This document shows positions 41,911 through 50,324 of a DNA stretch of 64,000 bases, one piece after another. The stretch is from Bradyrhizobium niftali (GTDB taxonomy: Bacteria > Pseudomonadota > Alphaproteobacteria > Rhizobiales > Xanthobacteraceae). Both the position numbers and the translations under genes were made by a program. Each line of letters begins with the position of its first letter. Positions within the stretch are counted from its first letter, which is position 1. The DNA lies in the NCBI RefSeq assembly GCF_004571025.1, contig NZ_SPQT01000016.1, positions 62,001-126,000 of the forward strand, written 5' to 3'. Under the pieces are notes generated by a model, which was given only the letters and a program-made list of their open reading frames with translations, ran no database searches and was not told where the DNA came from.

Positions 41911-42336
41911 TCAGCTGTTGCGCAGGCCGTCGGCGGCGCGCTTCCACTGCGCGACGTTGTCGGCGATCATGCGGGTCGACTTCATCGCGGCCTGGCTGAG
42001 CTGGGCGTAGCCGGAGATCTCGCGCTGGACGCGCTGGCCTTCGGCATGGAGCAGGTCGCGCAGGCTCTCGAGTTCGGAGATCAGGTTCTCGATCTCGGCG
42101 AGCGAGGTGCCGGCGACGCGCTGGATCAGCGAGTTGACGTTGGTGACGGTGGCCTCCGCGCTCGGATCGAGCGCGGGTGCGTCGGTGGTCGTCGCCGCCG
42201 GGCGGCGCAGATAGGCGATGTCGTTGCGGACGAAATCGCGGATGCCGGCTTCGACTTCCGTCACCGCGGCGAGATTGCTGTCGACGGCGGTCTCGGTCTC
42301 GGTGGCTTCGATCTTGTCCGGACGAATGGCGTTCAT
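41911..42336 (-). CDS. Helical protein of unknown function
   Basis: A 141-residue soluble protein from the ATG at 42336. The N-terminal half is acidic and variable (IEATETETAVDSN). The C-terminal half is strongly helical with heptad-like spacing (SLAEIENLISELESLRDLLH, AEGQRVQREISGYAQLSQAA, MKSTRMIADNVAQWKRAADG), similar in feel to phasin-type proteins, but I do not claim that family. It has its own terminator. Confidence 0.78.
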   Translation of the reverse strand: MNAIRPDKIEATETETAVDSNLAAVTEVEAGIRDFVRNDIAYLRRPAATTTDAPALDPSAEATVTNVNSLIQRVAGTSLAEIENLISELESLRDLLHAEGQRVQREISGYAQLSQAAMKSTRMIADNVAQWKRAADGLRNS

Positions 42337-42531
42337 CGTTGTTCCCCTGTTCGCGTTGAGCGCAGCGCGAGTGTCCCCCGCACGACGATGTCTGTAAGGC
42401 AATCCGCATCAGGGCGTCGGATTTTGACCGTAACTGGGCCGAGATGCGGCAAGGGCGGACCATTCGGGGGTTTTGCCGTGGCGTATGGTTAGGAATGTCT
42501 GAACGGCGGCTGCGGCGACGACAGACATATC

Positions 42532-42652
42532 CCCTCATGGTGAGGAGCGCGCTCTTCGCGCGCGTCTCGAACCATGCAGGCCCGGCACTCGCCGCGGGGG
42601 CCTCGATCCTTCGAGACGCGCTCCTTTGGAGCGCTCCTCAGGATGAGGAGCG
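42532..42652. repeat. Paired palindromic repeat, family F
   Basis: CCCTCATGGTGAGGAGCGC and GCGCTCCTCAGGATGAGG ends, with TCTCGAACCATG and GATCCTTCGAGACGCG inside. With nearby sequence it fills much of the 337-bp gap 42337-42673, where no gene is seen. Confidence 0.82.
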
Positions 42653-42673
42653 AGTGACGCGCTGGGTTAGCGA

Positions 42674-43588
42674 CTACCAGCTCTTCTTGAACCCCGCTGT
42701 CAGGCTCTTGTTGATCGCGCCCTGCGAGGTCTCGCCGACCGAGCCGGAGACGGTGACATTGTCGAACAGCTTTTGCTCGGCGCCAAACTTGCGCAGCCAT
42801 TTGTCGTCGGTGGTCGACAGCGTCTGGCCCGCGGTGACGCTTGTGCCGGTATCGGTGAGGGTGACCTTGGCGGACTGATCGGTCTCGTAGTTGCGGGTGA
42901 TGTGACCGCCGATGCCGGGGACCGCGGTCGTGCCCTGCTGGTTGACGCTGTAGCCGTTCTGGAGCGTCAGCGACGTGTCGCCCGACAGCGGCATCGATTT
43001 GGTGAGGGAGGCGCCGATCTTGCTCTGCTCGGCGCCTGGATCGACGCGGGCTTCCACCGCCGTCTTGTCCCAGATCGGGCCCGCGCCCGGCGCGGTCGCG
43101 GCCGCCCAGGCGCTGCCGGAGGATTGCGGCAGGCTGCCGCCATTGGCGGCCTTCTGCGCCAAGAGCTCGGACATGGTCCGCGGCTCGCTCGTCACCGTCA
43201 TGTCGGCGCCGATGCGGGCGTCCCAGAACGAGGAGACCGACTGCTTCACCGTCACCGCCGAGGAGCCGTTGGCTTTGGCGTTCGACGACCAGTTCATCCC
43301 GTCATTGGCGGCCGCCTGCGCGCGCTTCTTGGCGGCGATGAGGTCGTTGAGCGTGCCGGCGTCGATCGCGAGTTGGCTCCAGTCGAGCTTGTCGACGTCG
43401 ATGCCTTTGAGCACGTCGGGGTCGTTGACGTCGGGGGCTTCGGCTGCCTCGGCCTCGTCGTCGGGCGTGGCCGCGGGTGGGGAAAAGGGCGGAATGATCT
43501 GCGCCGAAACCGTCAGAACCGAGCCGAAAACGAACGCGGCCGCCAGCACCGGCAGCCTGGTCCAGCCAAAACCTGTCGAGAATTCCAT
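42674..43588 (-). CDS. Exported protein of unknown function
   Basis: A 304-residue protein from the ATG at 43588 (AGGA ribosome site). A signal peptide (residues 9-30, LPVLAAAFVFGSVLTVSA) precedes an acidic Pro-rich region, then a helical segment (KLDWSQLAIDAGTLNDLIAA). The C-terminal 150 residues have repeated beta-like strands (IGASLTKSMPLSGDTSLTLQ, KVTLTDTGTSVTAGQTLSTT, NVTVSGSVGETSQGAINKSL) and end FKKSW. It may be a surface or outer-membrane-associated beta structure; that is inference. No known family recognised. Confidence 0.8.
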   Translation of the reverse strand: MEFSTGFGWTRLPVLAAAFVFGSVLTVSAQIIPPFSPPAATPDDEAEAAEAPDVNDPDVLKGIDVDKLDWSQLAIDAGTLNDLIAAKKRAQAAANDGMNWSSNAKANGSSAVTVKQSVSSFWDARIGADMTVTSEPRTMSELLAQKAANGGSLPQSSGSAWAAATAPGAGPIWDKTAVEARVDPGAEQSKIGASLTKSMPLSGDTSLTLQNGYSVNQQGTTAVPGIGGHITRNYETDQSAKVTLTDTGTSVTAGQTLSTTDDKWLRKFGAEQKLFDNVTVSGSVGETSQGAINKSLTAGFKKSW

Positions 43589-43855
43589 CGTCCTGCCCGC
43601 GAACCCCAGCGCATGCCCTCCGATAATATATATCGGCCCTCCGCAATGACCATGCGCCATTCCGCGCAAAGGATGCTGATCTATCGTTGCGAAATTGTGG
43701 CGGCTCGCCTGGAGACGCGAACCAACGGGCCGCGCGAAAGGCGCGCGCCCGACGACGGGCTTCCGGCACGACGGCATCCGGCGGGGCTGGAGGCCAGGAC
43801 GTCGCGCCACGCGTCGTCATCGGTCCCGAAGAGCGGGGCCCGTTGGCGTCTCCCC

Positions 43856-44296
43856 TCAGCCGACGCTGCTCATCTTCGGCAGATGAATGGCGCGGCCGAG
43901 TGCCTGCTCGACCAGGTCGAAGGTGTCGATCAGCACGCGCAAGCTGACGAGCTTGCCCGCCCTGAACTGGGCGAACTGCGCGACCCGCAAGGAAATCGGC
44001 TTGTTGGAATCCAGCGCCGTCAGCGAATAGCGCACCATCGAGGCGGCGGAATCGACGCCGAGCATGATGCTCTCGCGGTCGAAGCGGCGGACCTGGAAAT
44101 TGTCGGCGAGCTGGCGGATGACGTCGAGCACGGCGTCCTTGCCCTGGCGCGCGCCGAGGAACGGAAACATGTCGATCGGGCCGTAGAGCGCCCATTCGAC
44201 GTCCTCGTCGATCAGGGTCTCGATATCCTCGAAATGCCGGTCGTTGATCGCGCGGTGCAACGCGCGCGAGAAACGCCAGAGGCTGTGCTCTGTCAT
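43856..44296 (-). CDS. NTF2-like (SnoaL-type) protein, first of pair
   Basis: A 146-residue NTF2-fold protein from the ATG at 44296 (AGGA 9 nt upstream). The fold signature is DIETLIDEDVEWALYGPIDM, then FLGARQGKDAVLDVIRQL and QFAQFRAGKLVSLRVLIDTF followed by DLVEQALGR. A paralogue lies 280 bp upstream on the same strand with the same pattern. NTF2-like domains serve as enzymes or ligand-binding modules; no role can be assigned here. A GTATAC-centred dyad lies in the promoter region. Confidence 0.85.
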   Translation of the reverse strand: MTEHSLWRFSRALHRAINDRHFEDIETLIDEDVEWALYGPIDMFPFLGARQGKDAVLDVIRQLADNFQVRRFDRESIMLGVDSAASMVRYSLTALDSNKPISLRVAQFAQFRAGKLVSLRVLIDTFDLVEQALGRAIHLPKMSSVG

Positions 44297-44378
44297 TTTG
44301 GGCAGTCCTGACGCTGGCTTGCGAAAAACGGAAAACAGCCCGATGCACCGGAAACGTGCCGCGGGGCCGTTCAACTCA

Positions 44379-44394
44379 TTTGTATACGAACAAA
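44379..44394. promoter_or_regulatory. AT-rich dyad upstream of NTF2-like gene
   Basis: TTTGTATACGAACAAA reads as an imperfect inverted repeat (TTTGT/ACAAA) about 85 bp before the 43856-44296 gene. GntR-type operators often look like this. It lies in an unusually AT-rich stretch (44370-44480). Confidence 0.3.
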
Positions 44395-44528
44395 ATAGGA
44401 GATTTCAGCCGAAACGCAATTCACGTTTTCGCAATGCACAATTGACCGCGTTTTGTGAGATTTACAATAGAACCCCGTAATCTTCCGGTCGTTGGCTTGT
44501 GGAACCCGAAGTGCGCCACATCCTCGGT

Positions 44529-44554
44529 GTCGTCCTGGCTTTCGCCAGGACGAC
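44529..44554. repeat. Perfect hairpin repeat, family K
   Basis: GTCGTCCTGGC and GCCAGGACGAC arms around TTTC, 22 bp downstream of the second NTF2-like gene's stop. Its GTCGTCC/GGACGAC ends resemble those of family D and of the palindrome at 53341. Confidence 0.75.
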
Positions 44555-44576
44555 GCCGCGAAGAGCGCGGTCGGGA

Positions 44577-45029
44577 TTAGCCCCCGTCCACCCCCGCTCC
44601 CACGATCAGCGGCCCGATCTCGCGCTCCAGCACCTGCTGCACCAGATCGTAGGAATCGATGATCTCGCGGATCTGCGCCACCTGTCCGTTGCGGAAGGTG
44701 TAGAACACCGCGATGTCGAACTGCACGACGCGGTCGTTGCTGCGCTTTCTGAAATAGGTGTGCATGTAGGTCGCGACCTCGTCGCCCTCGGCGACGATGT
44801 GTGGCGCCTTGTAGCGGACCTCCGAATAGCGCGACCAGACCGTCTGCCAGAGCGCGCGCAATTCGGCCTTGCCGTGGCGCGGCACCATATGCGGCAGGAT
44901 GTCGATCGGCGCGTGGGTGAGGAAGTCGACGTCGTCGGTACAGCACGACAGCGCGGCCTCGATGTCGCCGCGCGCGAAGGCGTCGAGCAGATGCACGACG
45001 CGCTGGCGATTAAGCTTCTCGACCGTCAT
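44577..45029 (-). CDS. NTF2-like (SnoaL-type) protein, second of pair
   Basis: A 150-residue paralogue of the neighbouring NTF2-like protein: DIEAALSCCTDDVDFLTHAP, IDILPHMVPRHGKAELRALW, FDIAVFYTFRNGQVAQIREI, then IDSYDLVQQVLEREIG. The shared D-L-V-Q/E-Q ending and PIDxxP loop show a tandem duplication. The start at 45029 has a GAGGACGGGCGGA ribosome site; the longer frame upstream is Arg-rich shadow. Ligand or reaction unknown. Confidence 0.85.
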   Translation of the reverse strand: MTVEKLNRQRVVHLLDAFARGDIEAALSCCTDDVDFLTHAPIDILPHMVPRHGKAELRALWQTVWSRYSEVRYKAPHIVAEGDEVATYMHTYFRKRSNDRVVQFDIAVFYTFRNGQVAQIREIIDSYDLVQQVLEREIGPLIVGAGVDGG

Positions 45030-45328
45030 TCCGCCCGTCCTCATTGGCCGCGTGGCGTTGCGCAACGCTAACGCGCGGTTTCGCGTAGCGGCAATCCGCA
45101 AAACCACAGGGGTGTTGCAGTCGATATGACGCGCAAGCGCAATGCCAGGTTCATGGCTGCAATTACGGGTTGAGAAGCTGCGCACCTGCACGAATTCACG
45201 CTGCATTCGGCTGCCTGGCGCGCGAGGCGTGTGGACGAATGCGCAATGCCGAGCCCGCGCAGGCGCGTGGAACCGCGATGCGCCCGCGCCCGTTGAGACG
45301 CCGACACCGCATCCGGAGACATCGATCC

Positions 45329-45565
45329 ATGAAATCCCCGCTTCTAGCCGTCGCCGCCGCCCTTCTCGTGCTCGGCGCAACCTCCACCGCCAATGCCAAA
45401 GGCTGCATCAAGGGCGCCGTCGTCGGCGGCGTCGCCGGCCACTACGCCGGTCATCACGGCGTCCTCGGCGCCGCTGCCGGCTGCCTCTATGGCCGCCACC
45501 ACGCCAAGGAGCAGGAAAGGCAGCGGCAACAGCAGAGCCAGGTGAACGGGCAGGGGAAGTTGTAA
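45329..45565 (+). CDS. Small exported glycine-zipper protein
   Basis: A 78-residue protein. A signal peptide (MKSPLLAVAAALLVLGATST, cleaved at ANA/KG) is followed by GAVVGGVAGHYAGHHGVLGA, a glycine-zipper-like segment with two cysteines (GCIKG, GCLYG), and a Gln-rich polar tail. GGAG is upstream of the ATG. Similar small glycine-zipper proteins occur in many Rhizobiales; function unknown. The spacer before it (45030-45328) shows only a 14-bp GCGTTGCGCAACGC palindrome at 45055. Confidence 0.82.
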   Translation: MKSPLLAVAAALLVLGATSTANAKGCIKGAVVGGVAGHYAGHHGVLGAAAGCLYGRHHAKEQERQRQQQSQVNGQGKL

Positions 45566-45571
45566 TCCCCC

Positions 45572-45613
45572 GTCATTCCGGGGCGCCGCAAAGCGGCGAG
45601 CCCGGAATCCATA
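45572..45613. repeat. Single-arm repeat, family A
   Basis: The left half of the family A element: GTCATTCCGGGGCGCCGC, AAGCGGCG hairpin, then CCCGGAATCCATAG. The right arm is absent. It lies between convergent genes. Confidence 0.78.
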
Positions 45614-45644
45614 GCCACGACTGGCGCGGGTGATACTGCGCCGC

Positions 45645-48560
45645 CTACCTCTTCTTCCACCCGCCGCGATGACCCGGCGCGCCGCCGCTGGAGCGCGGGG
45701 TGGGCCCGAACTCCGGCCCCGACTGCCGTGAATCCGTCGGCTGGATGATCCGGCTCTCGCCGCCGAACGGTTTTGACGGCAGCGCGCGGTTCTCGCGGTA
45801 GGGCAGCGACTCCGGGCCGTGCATCTCGTCGAGATGCGGCTTGTGCACCTTCGAGCCGCTGCCGCCGCCGCTGGCTTTCAGCGCCGAGCTCACGGTCTTC
45901 TTCTTCATGGCGCTGACGGGCAGGTTGGCGGCATCGCCGTATTTCTTCGTACCCGCGTAGGCGCCGGCCTTGCCCTGCACGGTGCGTTGTTTTGCGGTGG
46001 GGTCGTCGACGACCGCGAGCTCGGTGGCGCGCAGGCGCTTGACTTCGTCGCGCAGGCGCGCGGCTTCCTCGAAGTTCAGATCGGCGGCGGCCTCGCGCAT
46101 CCGGGTTTCGAGATCGGCCAGCACGGCTTCGAAATTGTGGCCGATCGAGATGACGTCGTCGGTCATGTCGTGGCCGCCGACCTCGACCAGCACGTGGTCG
46201 CGCTCGTAGACGGAGTTGAGGATGTCGCCGATGTGCTTCTTCACGCTCTCCGGCGTGATGCCGTGCTCCGTGTTGTACTCGACCTGCTTTTCGCGACGGC
46301 GGTTGGTCTCGGCGATGGCGCGCTCCATCGAGCCCGTCATCTGGTCGGCGTAGAGGATCACCTTGCCGTCGACGTTGCGCGCGGCGCGGCCGATGGTCTG
46401 GATCAGCGAGGTCTCGCTGCGCAGAAAGCCTTCCTTGTCGGCGTCCAGAATCGCGACCAGCGCGCATTCGGGAATGTCGAGGCCTTCGCGCAGGAGGTTG
46501 ATGCCGACCAGCGCGTCGAACGCGCCGAGCCGCAAATCGCGGATGATCTCGATGCGCTCGATGGTGTCGATATCGCTGTGCATGTAGCGCACGCGAATGC
46601 CCTGCTCATGCAGATATTCGGTGAGGTCCTCTGCCATGCGCTTTGTGAGCACCGTGATGAGCGAGCGATAGCCGGCCTGCGCGGTCGCGCGCACCTCGCC
46701 GACGAGATCGTCCACCTGGGTGCGGGCGGGGCGGATGTTGACGGGCGGATCGATCAGCCCGGTCGGGCGGATGACCTGCTCGACGAACACGCCGCCGCTT
46801 TCGTTCAGCTCCCAGCCGCCTGGCGTCGCCGACACAGCGACCGTCTGCGGCCGCATCATGTCCCACTCCTCGAAGCGCAGCGGGCGATTGTCCATGCACG
46901 ACGGCAAGCGGAAGCCGTATTCGGCCAGCGTCGCCTTGCGGCGGAAGTCGCCGCGAAACATGCCGCCGATCTGCGGCACGGTGACGTGGCTCTCGTCGGC
47001 GAACACCAGCGCGTTGTCGGGGACATACTCGAACAGCGTCGGCGGCGGCTCGCCGGGCAGGCGCCCGGTGAGATAGCGCGAATAGTTCTCGATGCCGGCG
47101 CAGCTCCCCGTCGCCTCCATCATCTCGAGGTCGAAGGTGGTGCGCTGCTCCAGCCGCTGCGCCTCCAGCAGGCGTCCCTGGTCGTGCAGCTGGTCGAGCC
47201 GCATCTTCAATTCTGATTTGATCGACTTGATCGCCTGCACCAGCGTCGGGCGCGGCGTCACATAGTGCGAGTTGGCGTACATCTTGATGAATTCGAGCTC
47301 GTCCTGCTTGTAGCCGGTGAGCGGATCGAATTCCTCGATGGTCTCGATGGTGTCGCCGAACAGGTTCACGCGCCAGGCCCGGTCCTCATAGTGCGCCGGG
47401 AAGATGTCGATGACGTCGCCTCTGACCCGGAACGTGCCGCGGGTGAAATCGGCCTGGGTGCGCTTGTACTGGAGCGCGACGAGGTCGGCGATGAGCTGGC
47501 GCTGGTCGATGCGCTCGCCCTTCTTCAGCGCGAAGGTCATCGCGGTGTAGGTCTCGACCGAGCCGATACCGTAGATGCAGGACACCGACGCGACGATGAT
47601 GACGTCGTCGCGTTCGAGCAGCGCGCGCGTCGCCGAATGGCGCATGCGGTCGATCTGCTCGTTGATGGAGGAATCCTTCTCGATATAGGTGTCCGTGCGC
47701 GGGACGTAGGCTTCCGGCTGGTAGTAGTCGTAATACGAGACGAAGTATTCGACCGCATTGTCCGGGAAGAAGCTCTTGAACTCGCCATAGAGCTGGGCGG
47801 CCAGCGTCTTGTTCGGCGCCAGGATGATCGCGGGGCGCTGCGTCGCCTCGATCACCTTGGCCATGGTGTAGGTCTTGCCGGAACCGGTGACGCCGAGCAG
47901 CACCTGCGAGCGGTCGTTGCGCTGGATGCCCTCGACCAGCTCGGCGATCGCGGTCGGCTGGTCGCCGCGCGGCTCGTAGGCCGACTTGATCTCGAAGCGC
48001 ACGCCGCCTTCGGACTTTTCCGGGCGCGGCGGCCGATGCGGGGTCCACACCTTCGTGGAGCCGTCGTCCTTGCGGAACTCCGGTCGGCCCTCGCGGATCA
48101 GCGATTCCAGCGCGTCTGCGGTGGCCTTGACGCCGAGCGCTTCCATCTTGGTGCGCGGCGGGCGCGCCAGCGCCTCGGCGTCGTCCTCCTCGGTAGGCAG
48201 ACCAAGCTGCCGTGCCAGTTCCGGATCGAGCGTCGGGATCGTGGCCGCGGTGCCGTAATTGGCCTGCGGCGCCTCGTCCAGTCCCGCCGGGCGGTCACTG
48301 GAGAAGTCCTTCGGCGTCGAGGCCCGCGCGCGATGCGCGGCGGCCTCGCCCCCGGCGCGACGGTCGCGCGAATTGTCCGGCGGCGGCTGGAGGCCGGTGC
48401 CCGATCCAAGCCCGGCATCGCCACGGTTGATGGCGGGATTGAGCAGCTCGGCCAGCGCCGGCCCGATCGGCTGCACGTCAGGGCGATGCGCCTTCGAGTT
48501 CGGGGCCTTGGACTTGGGGGATTTGCCGGATTTTTCGGAGGATGCAGGTTTCTTCGCCAT
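45645..48560 (-). CDS. uvrB: Excinuclease ABC subunit B with long N-terminal extension
   Basis: A 971-residue DNA-damage verification helicase; typical UvrB is about 670. The canonical core starts near residue 200 (FEIKSAYEPRGDQPTAIAEL), with the P-loop LLGVTGSGKTYTMAKV, the beta-hairpin region SYYDYYQPEAYVPRTDTYIE and helicase motifs DESHVTVPQIGGM, LLREGLDIPECALVAILDAD and IQTIGRAARN. The UVR motif (LRDEVKRLRATELAV) is near residue 860. The ~195-residue N-terminal extension is charged and low-complexity, and a basic C-terminal tail of about 90 residues ends GHRGGWKKR. Related genomes often have a similarly long UvrB. Confidence 0.96.
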   Translation of the reverse strand: MAKKPASSEKSGKSPKSKAPNSKAHRPDVQPIGPALAELLNPAINRGDAGLGSGTGLQPPPDNSRDRRAGGEAAAHRARASTPKDFSSDRPAGLDEAPQANYGTAATIPTLDPELARQLGLPTEEDDAEALARPPRTKMEALGVKATADALESLIREGRPEFRKDDGSTKVWTPHRPPRPEKSEGGVRFEIKSAYEPRGDQPTAIAELVEGIQRNDRSQVLLGVTGSGKTYTMAKVIEATQRPAIILAPNKTLAAQLYGEFKSFFPDNAVEYFVSYYDYYQPEAYVPRTDTYIEKDSSINEQIDRMRHSATRALLERDDVIIVASVSCIYGIGSVETYTAMTFALKKGERIDQRQLIADLVALQYKRTQADFTRGTFRVRGDVIDIFPAHYEDRAWRVNLFGDTIETIEEFDPLTGYKQDELEFIKMYANSHYVTPRPTLVQAIKSIKSELKMRLDQLHDQGRLLEAQRLEQRTTFDLEMMEATGSCAGIENYSRYLTGRLPGEPPPTLFEYVPDNALVFADESHVTVPQIGGMFRGDFRRKATLAEYGFRLPSCMDNRPLRFEEWDMMRPQTVAVSATPGGWELNESGGVFVEQVIRPTGLIDPPVNIRPARTQVDDLVGEVRATAQAGYRSLITVLTKRMAEDLTEYLHEQGIRVRYMHSDIDTIERIEIIRDLRLGAFDALVGINLLREGLDIPECALVAILDADKEGFLRSETSLIQTIGRAARNVDGKVILYADQMTGSMERAIAETNRRREKQVEYNTEHGITPESVKKHIGDILNSVYERDHVLVEVGGHDMTDDVISIGHNFEAVLADLETRMREAAADLNFEEAARLRDEVKRLRATELAVVDDPTAKQRTVQGKAGAYAGTKKYGDAANLPVSAMKKKTVSSALKASGGGSGSKVHKPHLDEMHGPESLPYRENRALPSKPFGGESRIIQPTDSRQSGPEFGPTPRSSGGAPGHRGGWKKR

Positions 48561-48652
48561 GAGGCGAATATGGGACGAGTCCGCCCCTCAGGAAAGGGCG
48601 AATGCCCGTCCGTGCTCAGGCTGCTGACAGCAGGTTGGCAGCAGCCGCAGGA

Positions 48653-48883
48653 TCACGCCACCGGCGGCGGGCCCTCGTCGTCACCGGCCGCCCGCTGCGG
48701 CTTGAGGATGTCGAGGTGGATCCCGCCGCAACCGGTGCAGCGCATGGTCCAGTACTCGCATCCGGCGCGGCCGCCGATCACGCGGACCACCGTGAGATCG
48801 TTGCCGCATTCGGGACAATTCGACAGGACGGTGCGGTCGTAGATCCGAGGCCGTGTTGCGTCGTCGAATTCGATGACTGACAT
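48653..48883 (-). CDS. Small zinc-ribbon protein
   Basis: A 76-residue protein from the ATG at 48883, with GGGGA upstream. Two Cys pairs, NCPECGNDL and RCTGCGGIHLDILK, plus an internal GCEYW, form a likely zinc ribbon. The acidic tail (AAGDDEGPPPVA) follows. It lies 35 bp downstream of the 75-residue gene on the same strand and ~90 bp upstream of uvrB's start. I know no named family. It could bind nucleic acid or protein. Confidence 0.8.
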   Translation of the reverse strand: MSVIEFDDATRPRIYDRTVLSNCPECGNDLTVVRVIGGRAGCEYWTMRCTGCGGIHLDILKPQRAAGDDEGPPPVA

Positions 48884-48918
48884 GACCGGTTCCCCTTTTG
48901 CGTGCTGTCCCTGACCGA

Positions 48919-49146
48919 TCATTCGTCGTCGCTGTCGTCCGCCCGCCGGCGGAAGCGATCGATATGGTGCTTGGCGTCGGCGATCGCCGCGTCGCGATCG
49001 GGCCAGGCGAAGCCGACTTCCATGGCCGGAAACAGCACGCCGTCGATGGCAACCGGGCTGAAATCGGCGCGCCGGATGCGGGCGTGCCACAGTCCCTTGC
49101 CAGCTTCGAAGGATTCGATGTCAAAGCCGTCGTAAATGGTCGTCAT
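48919..49146 (-). CDS. Small acidic-tailed protein of unknown function
   Basis: A 75-residue protein, MTTIYDGFDIESFEAGKGLW then HARIRRADFSPVAIDGVLFP and a helix DAAIADAKHHIDRFRRRADD ending SDDE. It looks like one compact beta-beta-alpha domain. It is probably cotranscribed with the zinc-ribbon gene. A symmetric TGTGAA-N4-TTCACA site lies about 90 bp upstream. Function unknown. Confidence 0.78.
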   Translation of the reverse strand: MTTIYDGFDIESFEAGKGLWHARIRRADFSPVAIDGVLFPAMEVGFAWPDRDAAIADAKHHIDRFRRRADDSDDE

Positions 49147-49231
49147 TGGTAGTCCCCAGAGTGTCTAGTTCGAGTCTCTTGCTCGAGTGCCTTGTTGGAG
49201 GGTCAGGGGACCACGTTTGCGGATTTCAGGA

Positions 49232-49247
49232 TGTGAAGCCGTTCACA
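49232..49247. promoter_or_regulatory. Perfect dyad TGTGAA-N4-TTCACA
   Basis: TGTGAAGCCGTTCACA is an inverted repeat with 6-bp arms and a 4-bp spacer, 85 bp upstream of the 75-residue gene and 37 bp after the lysR stop. It is a candidate operator for the small-protein pair. The factor is unknown. Confidence 0.4.
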
Positions 49248-49283
49248 AGGGACGGGGTTTTTTGCCGGCGGAACCGCTGAGTG

Positions 49284-50201
49284 TCAGTTCCGCGTGGTGG
49301 TGCGGCCGGTCCGCCTCACCGGGCGGGCGGCAGGTTCCGACGCCGCGCGCATGATCCAGCGGCGGAACGCGGCGAAATCGCGCTGCTCGGTCTGGAAGCT
49401 ACGATAGACCAGATACCAGCGCATGCCCTTGGGCACCGAGAGGTCGAACGGCGCCACCAGGCGTCCGGCGGCGAGATCGTCGTCGATATAGGGCCGGATG
49501 CCCATGGCGATGCCGAGCCCGTCGGCGGCGGCCTGGAGCGCCTGGCCGTAGAACTGGAACTCCGGCCCGCGCGCATTGATCCGGGCGAGGTTGGCGGCCT
49601 TCAGCCAGATCGGCCAGTCCTCGGCTGAATGCGCGACGCGGATCAGGCTGGGTCCCCTGAGATCGGCCGGCCGCTTCAATGAGGCGGCGAGACGGGGCAC
49701 GCAGACCGGCGTGAGATCGCCGGCGAACAGCGGCTCGGCGACGAGCCCGGGCCAGTCGCCGGTGCCGAGCTTGATGCCGCAGCTCCAGTCCTCGCCGAAC
49801 GGCACCGATGCGCCGCCAGTGGTGAAGCGCACCTCGATGTCGGGCTCCTCGTTGCGAAACTCCGACAGGCGCGGGATCAGCCAGCGCATCGCAAAGGTGT
49901 GGCCGACGCCGATGGTGAGAACGCGGACGCTGGAGGGCGCCGTCACCTGCGCGGTCAGGCTGGCCAGCGCATCGAAGATCGGCGTCAGCCCGCTCTGATA
50001 GGCGCGGCCCGCCTGCGTCAGCACCAGCCTGTTGGCCTTGCGCTCGAACAGCGCGACGCCGAGCCGCTCTTCGAGCAGATGCACCATGCGGCTGACGGCG
50101 GCCGCCGACACGTTGAGCTCGACGCCCGCCGCAGCAAAGCTGCCGGTCCGCGCCGCCGCCTCGAATGCCTTGATGCCGTTGAGAAACAGCAGCCGCCGCA
50201 A
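49284..50201 (-). CDS. LysR-family transcriptional regulator (GcvA-like)
   Basis: A 305-residue regulator. The helix-turn-helix is IKAFEAAARTGSFAAAGVEL and NVSAAAVSRMVHLLEERLGV, followed by the usual linker helix ALFERKANRLVLTQAGRAY. The effector domain has LTIGVGHTFAMRWLIPRLSE and GPSLIRVAHSAEDWPIWL, a GcvA-type pattern. The Arg/Thr-rich C-terminal tail is short. Translation begins with TTG at 50201. It is divergent from the TauE gene 123 bp away, which it probably regulates. Confidence 0.93.
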   Translation of the reverse strand: MRRLLFLNGIKAFEAAARTGSFAAAGVELNVSAAAVSRMVHLLEERLGVALFERKANRLVLTQAGRAYQSGLTPIFDALASLTAQVTAPSSVRVLTIGVGHTFAMRWLIPRLSEFRNEEPDIEVRFTTGGASVPFGEDWSCGIKLGTGDWPGLVAEPLFAGDLTPVCVPRLAASLKRPADLRGPSLIRVAHSAEDWPIWLKAANLARINARGPEFQFYGQALQAAADGLGIAMGIRPYIDDDLAAGRLVAPFDLSVPKGMRWYLVYRSFQTEQRDFAAFRRWIMRAASEPAARPVRRTGRTTTRN

Positions 50202-50324
50202 TTGACCGACCCTCAGGAAAGCTGATGCCAGGGCAAGATAACTCAGTTTGCGAAGTCAGGGCAAGCGAGGCACGTTCCCCTTCGCCTCTCCCCGCCGTCC
50301 CTCACTCGCTACAGGAGACCCCAC

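Noticed and set aside
42526..42655. Insertion sequence end or transposon remnant
   Set aside because: The inverted arms belong to the paired palindromic repeat family F; there is no transposase and no target-site duplication.
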